DNA from: Priestia aryabhattai
Lineage (GTDB): Bacteria > Bacillota > Bacilli > Bacillales > Bacillaceae_H
Length of the DNA: 64,000 nucleotides
NCBI RefSeq assembly: GCF_023715685.1
Contig: NZ_JAMBOQ010000001.1
Span: 434,001 to 498,000, forward strand
Direction of reading: 5' to 3'
Both the position numbers and the translations under genes were made by a program. The notes under the pieces are model-generated. The model was not told the origin of the DNA. It did not search any database and saw nothing but the letters and a program-made list of their open reading frames with translations. Within the stretch, counting starts at the first letter, position 1. The number at the start of each line of letters is the position of its first letter. Shown in pieces: positions 16,242-24,067 of the stretch.

Positions 16242-17612
16242 TCACTGTTCGGTGCTGTCCGAAACGTACTTTCGAATTTTACGACTGGCTTGCGATTGGC
16301 TAATACCAAGTTGCTCCGCTACTTTGTAAGACGACCTATGCTGTTCAAACGCCTTTATGACCATTTCTTTTTCCACATGTTCAATCATTTCAGGAAGCGT
16401 GTGCACAGGTGGATCGATAGCAAACTCTTTTGCAAAAGGCAAATCTTTAAGCGTAATCATTTCTTCCCCTGTAACAACCAGACGCTCAATGATATTTTCC
16501 ACTTCACGAACGTTTCCTTTCCATTCTTGTCCTAAAAACGCATCTAACGCCTTTGGTGATAAGCGTACATTACGTTCGTATAACGTATTAAAATGGTGAA
16601 GAAACTGATAGACAAGAGGCAAAATATCTTCTTTTCGCTCTCGTAAAGGTGGAATGGTAATCGGCACCACGTTAAGTCGATAGTACAAATCACGTCTAAA
16701 CTTTCCTTCTTCCACCATTTGCTCTAGATTTTGATTCGTAGCAGCAATAATTCGCACATCTATTGATACTGCTCTTGTTGAACCCACGGGACGAATTGTC
16801 CGGTCTTGCAACACATGGAGCAATTTACTTTGTGCTGAAAGAGAAAGTTCGCCAATCTCATCTAAAAAAAGCGTGCCTTCGTTCGAAAGCTCAATGATAC
16901 CTTTTTTCCCTTCTCGAAATGCTCCAGTGAACGTACCACCTTCATAACCAAATAGCTCTGATTCAATAAGCTGTTCAGGAAGTGCTGCACAATTAAGCTC
17001 ATGATACGGCTGCTGTTTTCTTGTACTAAGCTGGTGAAGCAGTTTTGCTACTCTGCTTTTTCCCACGCCTGTTTCTCCAAGTAAAAGAACGGTTGTATTT
17101 ACAAAAGCAACTCGTTGAATTGTTGAAAAAACTTTTTTCATCGCTTCGCTTTTTGTCACAATGCCTTCTAAATCCACAGCTTCGTTTAACTCTTTTTTAT
17201 AATTTTCAAGCTGTTCTTCCATCTCTTCCACTTTTCGTTTTAATTCCATTAAGTCTGTGAGATCTCGAGAATAGCTAATAACGCTTTTTAAATGCCCGTC
17301 GTTTGTAAATACCGGCCTTGTCCGCACATGAAGATACCGGCCGGAGTTTGTTTTTTGAACCAATTCGATCGCTTGATTAGATTCAATCACTTTTAACGTG
17401 GCCGAAGGATAAAAAATACCCATTTCCTGAAGTTCTTTTACGTGCTTTCCAATAAAATCTTCCACTTTCAAAGCATAATTTTTTTCACACTCTGAATTTA
17501 CAACTAATACATACCCATTTGCATCAGTTACAAAGATTTCATCAAATGATGACTCAAATATATCGTAAAGTTCGTCGTTAATTTGCTGAATATGCTTTTT
17601 ATGAATGGTCAT
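16242..17612 (-). CDS. gabR: Sigma-54-dependent activator of the gab operon (PAS-AAA-HTH)
   Basis: From ATG 17612 (AAAAGGTG upstream) the protein has 456 residues. It has an N-terminal PAS sensor (about 15-110), a short coiled segment (KRKVEEMEEQLENYKKELNE), and an AAA+ domain with Walker A GETGVGKS, Walker B LFLDEIGEL and a sigma-54 contact loop reading GTFTGA rather than the usual GAFTGA. A Fis-type HTH (YKVAEQLGISQSQASRKIRK) ends the protein. It fits the gab activator described in the B. cereus group, where GABA utilisation depends on sigma-54, and not the MocR-type GabR of B. subtilis. It lies between gabT and gabD, as in that group. Confidence 0.88.
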   Translation of the reverse strand: MTIHKKHIQQINDELYDIFESSFDEIFVTDANGYVLVVNSECEKNYALKVEDFIGKHVKELQEMGIFYPSATLKVIESNQAIELVQKTNSGRYLHVRTRPVFTNDGHLKSVISYSRDLTDLMELKRKVEEMEEQLENYKKELNEAVDLEGIVTKSEAMKKVFSTIQRVAFVNTTVLLLGETGVGKSRVAKLLHQLSTRKQQPYHELNCAALPEQLIESELFGYEGGTFTGAFREGKKGIIELSNEGTLFLDEIGELSLSAQSKLLHVLQDRTIRPVGSTRAVSIDVRIIAATNQNLEQMVEEGKFRRDLYYRLNVVPITIPPLRERKEDILPLVYQFLHHFNTLYERNVRLSPKALDAFLGQEWKGNVREVENIIERLVVTGEEMITLKDLPFAKEFAIDPPVHTLPEMIEHVEKEMVIKAFEQHRSSYKVAEQLGISQSQASRKIRKYVSDSTEQ

Positions 17613-17720
17613 TTGAATCACCTTTTCGTCAAAAAAATAATTATTATTTTATTTTATCAGAAAATGAAAAATCTATAAATAGAGTGTCCAAACATACCCA
17701 TTTTTTGTGATTCATGAAGA

Positions 17721-17748
17721 ATGAGTGAAGAGCTCTCTCTTCACTCAT
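17721..17748. other. Perfect 12-bp stem-loop between gabT and gabR
   Basis: ATGAGTGAAGAG and CTCTTCACTCAT pair around CTCT. On the minus strand no T run follows, so this is probably a processing or stability element within the operon mRNA rather than a full terminator. Confidence 0.6.
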
Positions 17749-17761
17749 GTCTCAATTTCAC

Positions 17762-19117
17762 TTACACTTCAACAGTTTGCTGTACGCTTGCTTCTAGGGC
17801 TGCTTCAAAAATAGCTAAGCCTTCTTCTAGCTGCTCATCCGTAATAACAATTGGCATTAAGATACGAAGAACGTTTCCGAATACTCCTGCGCTAAGCAGT
17901 AATAATCCACGCTTGTTTGCTTCTTTTACGATGCGCTGTGTAAGCTCTTTATCAGCTTCTTTTGTTTCACGGTCTTTCACAAGCTCAATGGCAGACATAG
18001 CTCCTAATCCACGAATATCACCGATACAATCATATTTTTCTGCTAATTTTTCAAATCGTGACGTTACCACTTTTCCAAGATACTCACCGCGTTCGTTTAG
18101 CTTTTCTTCTTCAATGATATCAAGTACAGCTAAAGCTGCTTCACATCCAAGAGGGCTTCCACAATAAGTTCCGCCAAGCTCACCAGGATTAGATTCATCC
18201 ATGATTTCTGCACGGCCAATCACACCGCTGATTGGTACGCCAGCTCCTAGTGATTTAGATACCGTAATTAAATCAGGTTCAACATCAAAGTGTTCAATAC
18301 CGAAGTAGCGGCCTGTACGTGCAAAGCCTGCTTGAATTTCATCTGATACAAATAAAATTCCGTGCTCTTTACATAGTTGATACACTTCTTGCACAAAACG
18401 TTTACCTGGAACAATGAAACCACCTTCGCCTTGAATTGGCTCCATTACAACAGCTGCAATCGTTTCTGGTGCTACTTCTGTATTTAAGAAGTTTTTAAAT
18501 TCTGTAATCATAAACTCTTCGTATCCTTCAACCGATAATCCTTCTGGACGACGATACTCATAAGGATATGGAGCTTTATATACTTCAGGAGCAAAAGGTC
18601 CAAATTCATATTTATATGGTTTTACTTTACTTGTCATGGTCATTGTCATTAATGTACGACCATGGAAACCGCGGTTAAATGAAATAATTCCTTGTCGCTT
18701 TGTATATTTACGAGCAATTTTCACTGCGTTTTCTACAGCTTCTGCTCCGCTATTTAAAAGTAATACTTTCTTTTCAAATTCACCAGGTGCAATTGCTGCT
18801 AATCTTTCTGCAAGCTCTACATATGACTCATACATCATTACATTAAATCCTGTGTGAATAAAACGATCTACTTGCTTGTGAAGTGCTTCTTTTACTTTTG
18901 GATGACTGTGCCCTACATTGATTGTTCCAATTGCGCCTACGAAATCAATAAATGTATTGCCATCGACATCTTTAACGATCGCCCCTTCAGCCGTATCAGC
19001 AAATGTCGGAATGCCATAACTTACACCTTTCGGAATGGCACGGTGTCTTCTATCTAATAACTGCTTTGCATTTTCTCCCGGTAAATTTGTTGCTACTTTG
19101 CTAAAAGTTTGACTCAT
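17762..19117 (-). CDS. gabT: 4-aminobutyrate aminotransferase
   Basis: A class III PLP aminotransferase of 451 residues. The aspartate motif is LFVSDEIQAGFARTGR near residue 240 and the PLP lysine is in DLITVSKSLGAGVPISG near 270. It transfers the amino group of GABA to 2-oxoglutarate, giving succinate semialdehyde for GabD. ATG 19117 follows GAGAGGAAG. It is the first gene of the gab operon and has a sigma-54 promoter about 45 to 60 bases upstream. Confidence 0.93.
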   Translation of the reverse strand: MSQTFSKVATNLPGENAKQLLDRRHRAIPKGVSYGIPTFADTAEGAIVKDVDGNTFIDFVGAIGTINVGHSHPKVKEALHKQVDRFIHTGFNVMMYESYVELAERLAAIAPGEFEKKVLLLNSGAEAVENAVKIARKYTKRQGIISFNRGFHGRTLMTMTMTSKVKPYKYEFGPFAPEVYKAPYPYEYRRPEGLSVEGYEEFMITEFKNFLNTEVAPETIAAVVMEPIQGEGGFIVPGKRFVQEVYQLCKEHGILFVSDEIQAGFARTGRYFGIEHFDVEPDLITVSKSLGAGVPISGVIGRAEIMDESNPGELGGTYCGSPLGCEAALAVLDIIEEEKLNERGEYLGKVVTSRFEKLAEKYDCIGDIRGLGAMSAIELVKDRETKEADKELTQRIVKEANKRGLLLLSAGVFGNVLRILMPIVITDEQLEEGLAIFEAALEASVQQTVEV

Positions 19118-19161
19118 TTTTATCTTCCTCTCATATTAAATAATTCTTCAATTAGTTTATA

Positions 19162-19177
19162 TGCAAAAAACGTGCCA
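19162..19177 (-). promoter_or_regulatory. Sigma-54 (-24/-12) promoter of the gab operon
   Basis: On the minus strand the sequence reads TGGCACGTTTTTTGCA, matching the -24/-12 consensus TGGCAC-N5-TTGCW exactly. The sigma-54 activator gene in the same operon explains its use. Confidence 0.92.
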
Positions 19178-19251
19178 ACTTTTAAAAGGCTGAAAAATAA
19201 GCATTTTTAGATAATTCTAACGATAATTCACTCGGCATCAAGTCTATATAA

Positions 19252-19265
19252 ACTTATCTATAAGT
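19252..19265. promoter_or_regulatory. Inverted repeat upstream of the sigma-54 promoter, candidate GabR site
   Basis: ACTTAT and ATAAGT form a 6-2-6 dyad about 75-90 bases upstream of the -24 element, a sensible place for an enhancer bound by the operon's activator. The binding site itself is not known to me, so this is a guess from position and symmetry. Confidence 0.4.
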
Positions 19266-19392
19266 CAAAAACGACTCTTTTCTCACACAAAGTGCAGGAA
19301 TTTTATATTGCCATAAAAGGAACAAGGCTTTTATAATAAATGTATAAATATAGTAATGTTATGATTAACCTCTTTATAAAGGAGTGAAAAAT

Positions 19393-19818
19393 ATGCTAGA
19401 GGGCTGGTTTTTATGGGTTATTTTATTTTGGGTTGTCTTTTTAATGAGCATGTTTGCTATCGGCGGATTTTTTATGTTCAGGAAATTTTTAAAGCGCTTA
19501 CCAAAAGAAGACGGTATGTCTGAGCTTGATTGGCAAGATCACTACCTTTCCAAAACCGTCCACCTTTGGTCAGCGGATCAAAAGCAGCTATTAAACGTTC
19601 TTGTTGAACCAGTACCTGAACTATTTCGCGATGTAGCCAAACAAAAAATTGCAGGGAAAATTGGGGAACTCGCACTTGAGGAACAAGCAGCCTCTATAAC
19701 AGAAGACTTAATCGTACGTGGATACATCTTAGCTACGCCTAAACGTGATCATAAATTTTTATTAAAAACATTAAAAAAGCAAAAAATAGATGCCGTTCCC
19801 TATCAGCATTTATTTTAA
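19393..19818 (+). CDS. yneK: YneK-like DUF2621 membrane-anchored protein
   Basis: ATG 19393 has AAAGGAG eight bases upstream, giving 141 residues. One hydrophobic N-terminal segment (LWVILFWVVFLMSMFAIGGFFMF) anchors a cytoplasmic domain of about 110 residues that begins with ELDWQDHYLSKTVHLW. It matches the DUF2621 proteins found beside ccdA/ccdC in Bacillus; the function is unknown. It faces ccdC, sharing a terminator with it. Confidence 0.8.
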   Translation: MLEGWFLWVILFWVVFLMSMFAIGGFFMFRKFLKRLPKEDGMSELDWQDHYLSKTVHLWSADQKQLLNVLVEPVPELFRDVAKQKIAGKIGELALEEQAASITEDLIVRGYILATPKRDHKFLLKTLKKQKIDAVPYQHLF

Positions 19819-19822
19819 ATTC

Positions 19823-19852
19823 AAAAAAGGTGGCTACGTAGCCACCTTTTTT
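19823..19852. terminator. Bidirectional terminator (30-bp perfect palindrome)
   Basis: Six A, GGTGGCTAC, GTAGCCACC and six T form a perfect palindrome between the convergent yneK and ccdC genes. Confidence 0.92.
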
Positions 19853-20342
19853 AGTTTAATATAGTTGTATTAGCAAGACGATCATTATGCAGCTTTCGTT
19901 CAAGCTTTTTGTACGATGTGTACATTGCAATACGCCAAGGTACAATCATACCAAATGCTAAAATCCAGAACATACCGCCAAGCTGGCCAACATCAATTGA
20001 AGAACTTAAATATATTTTCATTGCAATTCGAATAATAAGCAAACCAATAATAATGAATGCAAAAGCTTTTGAACGCTTCAAGTAAATATGATCGTCACGA
20101 ATTTCAAATTTAGACGTTTTAATTAACAGGATTGAGAAAATCATGCCTGCTATTAACGCCTCAAGCAGTTCTGCACCCGTTACTCGAAACATTGGAAAGA
20201 TAAACATTAACGCTCCCGTACTCATAAAAAAAGGCGGAAGTATAATTTTTTTTGCATTCGTTGGTTTATCAGCAGCTTTCATTCGAATAAATAATATGAA
20301 AGAAGCCATAAAAATTGCGACAAGTGTTGAAGCAATAACCAA
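19851..20342 (-). CDS. ccdC: CcdC-like membrane protein (DUF1453)
   Basis: A 163-residue protein with four to five hydrophobic segments and the segments KIILPPFFMSTGALMFIFPM and FGMIVPWRIAMYTSYKKLE typical of the CcdC family. It lies downstream of ccdA as in B. subtilis (where ccdC is yneJ). CcdC is linked to cytochrome c biogenesis but is not essential for it. Here a yebE-like gene sits between ccdA and ccdC in place of the small response-regulator gene of B. subtilis. Confidence 0.8.
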   Translation of the reverse strand: MVIASTLVAIFMASFILFIRMKAADKPTNAKKIILPPFFMSTGALMFIFPMFRVTGAELLEALIAGMIFSILLIKTSKFEIRDDHIYLKRSKAFAFIIIGLLIIRIAMKIYLSSSIDVGQLGGMFWILAFGMIVPWRIAMYTSYKKLERKLHNDRLANTTILN

Positions 20343-20417
20343 TGAAATCCTTCCTTTACTATAGTTTAGTGTTTACTTATATTATAATCCAAAAAACATC
20401 AGAAGTAAAAGTGCAAC

Positions 20418-20449
20418 AAAAAAACAGAAGAGTATCTCTTCTGTTTTTA
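20418..20449 (-). terminator. Terminator after the yebE-like gene
   Basis: AAAAACAGAAGAG (20420-20432) pairs with CTCTTCTGTTTTT (20436-20448) around a three-base loop; an A run on the left becomes the T tail on minus. Confidence 0.85.
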
Positions 20450-21004
20450 TTTAGTAGAGGTAAGATCTGCTTTTGCTTTTTGCTTTTGTTTTTGCTTTTT
20501 CATTGCTTTTAGTAAGAACCCACCTTTAAATTTACGCGGCTCGTACGAAATAATGAAAGCACGAGGCTCATATTCTTCAATGAATGCTAATAGCTCTTCT
20601 TCTCTACTTCTTTTTGTTAAAATGTCCAATCTATAGCGTGCACTGTCTCTTCCTTCTCCTTGGTAAACAGTAACACCAAAACCTTCCTGTCGAAGGCGGT
20701 TAATTAACTCTTCATTTTTGGTCATAAGGTTAACTAAGAATGTTGTATATCCGATAGCAAGCCTAGATTCGATATAACTTCCAAGTATAATTCCTACTCC
20801 AAATCCAACTGCATACACAACCATAGCAAGCGTGCTTTGATCTCCTGAAAATACAAGGGATAAGCCGAATACATAAATTAACGCTTCAACAAATCCAAAA
20901 ACCGAGGCATACATACTCATACCTTTGACTAAAAAAATTGTGCGCAGCGTCAAGATCGGTACATAGATCAGTTGCAAAAGCAAGATTAACAAAATATCTT
21001 TCAA
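20447..21004 (-). CDS. YebE-like UPF0316/DUF2179 membrane protein
   Basis: A 185-residue protein with three hydrophobic segments in the first 85 residues followed by a soluble DUF2179 domain (GFGVTVYQGEGRDSARYRLDILTKR) and a very basic tail (KKQKQKQKAK). DUF2179 domains are seen in transporters that may bind nucleotides, but no activity is proven here. I prefer the TTG at 21004, six bases after GAGGTG; an alternative GTG at 21013 lies inside that ribosome site. It sits between ccdA and ccdC on the same strand but has its own flanking terminators. Confidence 0.75.
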   Translation of the reverse strand: MKDILLILLLQLIYVPILTLRTIFLVKGMSMYASVFGFVEALIYVFGLSLVFSGDQSTLAMVVYAVGFGVGIILGSYIESRLAIGYTTFLVNLMTKNEELINRLRQEGFGVTVYQGEGRDSARYRLDILTKRSREEELLAFIEEYEPRAFIISYEPRKFKGGFLLKAMKKQKQKQKAKADLTSTK

Positions 21005-21165
21005 TTTATACACCTCTTTTTAACAATTAAAAATATAACGATTTCATTGTATCACTCCGTATTTATAGAAGATATAGTAAAAATAAATTTTTTCTATATA
21101 TTTTTCCGAATCATATTCTTGCTTATTTCCTAAGAGCTATAGTGAACATTTTGTCTTTAAAAAAC

Positions 21166-21199
21166 AAAAAAGAATCTGCTAATTCCCAGATTCTTTTTT
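21166..21199 (-). terminator. Terminator after ccdA
   Basis: AAAAAAGAATCTG (21166-21178) pairs perfectly with CAGATTCTTTTTT (21187-21199). Confidence 0.88.
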
Positions 21200-21215
21200 G
21201 TATCACTTTCCCTTT

Positions 21216-21923
21216 TTAGAAGCCTGTAAACCCTCCAAATACGCTCGTTGTATAAATAATAATTTTTGTCATCCAGTCAAAATACAAGATAAATCCCATT
21301 CCAATCATTGCGTATCCGCCAACTTTCATCATGGAATTCATATGTTTTTTTAACCAGTTCATTTTCCCAATAAAAAACGTCATAATAAAAAACGGAATAG
21401 AAAACCCAAGTGAATAAGTTATCATATACAAAAGGCCAGAGCTTGGATTTGTCGCTGCAAGTGCCATAACCGATACTAAAATAGGGCCCGTACACGGAGT
21501 CCAACCGGCAGCAAAAGCCATGCCAATAAAAGAGGAGCCAAAGAGACCAGCCGGTTTATTTGCGAATCTAACCTTGTGTTCTTGCATAAGAATTCGAGGC
21601 TTAAAAATTCCTAATACGACTAGACCAAAGAAAATAATAAGAATGGCTCCAATCTGTCGAATTAAATCTCTATAGTTAAAAAACCACTGACCAATAAACG
21701 AAGTGGTAAAGCCAATCATAATGAAAATAATAGAAAAACCCAGCAGAAAAAAAGCTGTGTGAATAAAAGCTTTGCGCTGATGTGATTTAGCCCCTTCCTT
21801 TAACTCGCTAACTGATATTCCCGTTATGTACGATAAAAAAGCTGGGTACAAAGGCAAACAGCAAGGTGAAATAAACGACAAAAAGCCCGCGCCAAACGAC
21901 AAAAACAGATTTACATCTCCCAC
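21216..21923 (-). CDS. ccdA: Cytochrome c biogenesis thiol transporter CcdA
   Basis: The DsbD/CcdA family membrane protein has six helices, including the redox segments SFISPCCLPLYPAF near residue 20 and FAAGWTPCTGPILV near residue 130. Each carries a conserved membrane cysteine preceding proline or glycine. It moves reducing power from thioredoxin across the membrane for cytochrome c maturation and, in spores, for StoA-dependent cortex synthesis. The frame is open to 22016, but a GTG at 21923 (GGAAG upstream) gives the family N-terminus GDVNLFLSFGAGFLSF and is the likely start. Confidence 0.9.
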   Translation of the reverse strand: MGDVNLFLSFGAGFLSFISPCCLPLYPAFLSYITGISVSELKEGAKSHQRKAFIHTAFFLLGFSIIFIMIGFTTSFIGQWFFNYRDLIRQIGAILIIFFGLVVLGIFKPRILMQEHKVRFANKPAGLFGSSFIGMAFAAGWTPCTGPILVSVMALAATNPSSGLLYMITYSLGFSIPFFIMTFFIGKMNWLKKHMNSMMKVGGYAMIGMGFILYFDWMTKIIIYTTSVFGGFTGF

Positions 21924-22063
21924 ATTTCCCACTTCCTTTTTTTTGTTCTTTTTGTTCTTTTTCGTTACCATTTTGTAACCAAATTGTCTTATCTCACTTC
22001 TTTCAAATAGTACCATTATCTTGTATAATTAGGTAAACGACTTGTTAGAAGGGACACATAGCA

Positions 22064-22240
22064 TTGGCCAAAAAAGATATTCTATTAGCGATTGAAAAGA
22101 AACGAGAAGAACTCATCCGCATAGTCCGAGTAAGTGGATTAAACTCTCCACCTGCTATTAAACATAGTCAAGAATTAGATCATTTATTAAACATTTACAA
22201 TGAATTCCCTGCTCAAACGACAGAAACAACCTCTTCATGA
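22064..22240 (+). CDS. ynzD: Spo0E-like aspartyl-phosphate phosphatase (YnzD-like)
   Basis: A 58-residue protein read from a TTG at 22064, with GAAGGG about ten bases upstream. It contains KKREELIRIV followed by SQELDHLLN, the S-Q-E-L-D signature of the Spo0E family, which dephosphorylates Spo0A-P and delays sporulation. B. subtilis ynzD lies in the same ccdA neighbourhood, supporting the name. It is divergent from ccdA, with about 140 bases between the starts, and a terminator overlaps its stop. Confidence 0.85.
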   Translation: MAKKDILLAIEKKREELIRIVRVSGLNSPPAIKHSQELDHLLNIYNEFPAQTTETTSS

Positions 22241-22258
22241 AGGTTGTTTCTTTTTTTT
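22222..22258 (+). terminator. Terminator of ynzD
   Basis: GAAACAACCT and AGGTTGTTTC pair around TCTTCATGA, which contains the stop codon, followed by a run of eight T. Confidence 0.9.
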
Positions 22259-22261
22259 CCT

Positions 22262-24067
22262 TCACTCTATCAATTCTGTATAAATCTCTTTTACTCCTGT
22301 TTCTTTGCTAAAATTCTCCTCTTTCTCACTGTGCTGAAGCTGATACATATTATAGTACAAACCGCCTTTGTTTAGCAGTTCAGCATGTGTCCCTTTTTCG
22401 ACGATTTTTCCTTTATGCAATACTAAAATACAGTCGGCGTGTTGAATAGTCGATAAACGATGGGCAATAGCAATTGTTGTGCGGCCTTTTCCCATATCTC
22501 TTAACACTTCTTGAATCGCTTCTTCTGTTTCTGTATCAATGTGCGCTGTTGCTTCATCAAGAATAAGAATTTTAGGATTTCGGATGACCGTTCTTGCAAA
22601 TGCTAAGAGCTGACGCTGGCCGCTTGATAAAGTTGAACCTCTTTCCACTAGCACTTCATTATACTTATTAGGAAGAGCTTCGATAAATGCGTGAGCTTGC
22701 ACAAATTCCGCCGCTTCTTTTACTTGTTCATCAGAAAAATGGTCTTCATGCAGAGTAATATTTCGCTTCACGGTATCTGCAAATAAAAAGGCATCTTGCA
22801 GCACCAGTCCTACCTCATCTCGAAGCTGTTTATTTGAAAAAGACGATAGTGGTTTATTATCTATCAAAATGTCTCCTTTTTGCTGCTCATAAAAACGCAT
22901 TAACAAATTAATGATGGAGCTTTTTCCGCTTCCAGTATGTCCTACTAAAGCCACTGTTTCTCCTTCGTTTACCGTAAATGATATATCAGAAAGCACATCT
23001 CGAACACCGTCATAGGAGAACGTTACGTTTCGGAATTCCACCGTTCCTTTTTGAATCCCTTGCTTTTGTTCTCCTGTCATCACTGGATTTTTTTCTTCTT
23101 CATCCATCAAATCAAATACCCGGGAGGCTGATACCATCGCTTGCTGATACATAGAAAGACGCTGCATCATTTCATTAACAGGTTCAAAAAAACGATCCAA
23201 GTAGTTGATAAACGCGTAAAGAACACCAATTTTAACAGGGTTGTCAGCTACGGAAATACCAAAATAACTGAGCACAAGAATAACAGCTAAAATGTAAAGA
23301 ATTTCGACTGCCGGCCTCAGCAACAAACCATCTAACTTAATATTGCGCATTCCCGCTTTGTAATGCTCATCATTAATTTCTTCAAATTCCGAGCGCAGCC
23401 GCTTTTCTTGACGAAACAATTGAATAATAGACATGCCTTGCAAGGACTCATGAAGCTTGGCATTTAACTGACTTAGCTTTTCTCGGAGCTGTCCGTAGTA
23501 AATAGCACTGTAATGCTGATAAAGCTTCATAAGTCCCCAAATAAACGGGAGAAGAACTAAACAATAAAAAGCTAGCTTCACATCTAGCATAAACATGGCT
23601 ATAAAAATGCCGATTAAAAATACTCCATTTTGAATAAAAACCGCGATGACTTCCACAAACATTTCTTTCATGGCTTCCGTGTCATTTGTAATTCGAGATA
23701 CTAGGCTTCCCGTTGGCGTATTGTCAAAAAAGCGAAGCGCCAGACGATGAACATGGAAAAAAACGTCAATTCGAATCTGCTGAATAATTTGAAACGCAAT
23801 TTTTTGAAAGTGCAGAAGCTGAAAGTATTGAACGACAATTTTTAAAAGCTGTAAAAACAAATAACTGCTTGCAAGCAGCACAAGAGGCTGGAGAGGCAAA
23901 TACTTAGGAGTTAAATAATCGTCAATAAAAATTTTAATCAAAATGGGGCCTAATAAATCAGCGGCCGTAGCAATTAATAATAGTGTGAACGCTAAAAAAA
24001 ATGATTTTTTATGCGGAATTGTATAGCGAAACAGACGTTTATGTACCGAAGAATGCTCAATTTTCAT
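22262..24067 (-). CDS. ABC exporter half-transporter (MdlB/YheH type), catalytic subunit
   Basis: A 601-residue type IV (exporter) ABC protein: six membrane segments in about the first 320 residues, then a nucleotide-binding domain with Walker A GHTGSGKSS, signature LSSGQRQ, and Walker B ILILDEATAHID, where the catalytic glutamate is present. The start at 24067 overlaps the stop of the partner by 11 bases, so the two form a heterodimer. The substrate is unknown; relatives export drugs or lipids. It reads toward, and nearly meets, the small ynzD gene. Confidence 0.88.
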   Translation of the reverse strand: MKIEHSSVHKRLFRYTIPHKKSFFLAFTLLLIATAADLLGPILIKIFIDDYLTPKYLPLQPLVLLASSYLFLQLLKIVVQYFQLLHFQKIAFQIIQQIRIDVFFHVHRLALRFFDNTPTGSLVSRITNDTEAMKEMFVEVIAVFIQNGVFLIGIFIAMFMLDVKLAFYCLVLLPFIWGLMKLYQHYSAIYYGQLREKLSQLNAKLHESLQGMSIIQLFRQEKRLRSEFEEINDEHYKAGMRNIKLDGLLLRPAVEILYILAVILVLSYFGISVADNPVKIGVLYAFINYLDRFFEPVNEMMQRLSMYQQAMVSASRVFDLMDEEEKNPVMTGEQKQGIQKGTVEFRNVTFSYDGVRDVLSDISFTVNEGETVALVGHTGSGKSSIINLLMRFYEQQKGDILIDNKPLSSFSNKQLRDEVGLVLQDAFLFADTVKRNITLHEDHFSDEQVKEAAEFVQAHAFIEALPNKYNEVLVERGSTLSSGQRQLLAFARTVIRNPKILILDEATAHIDTETEEAIQEVLRDMGKGRTTIAIAHRLSTIQHADCILVLHKGKIVEKGTHAELLNKGGLYYNMYQLQHSEKEENFSKETGVKEIYTELIE

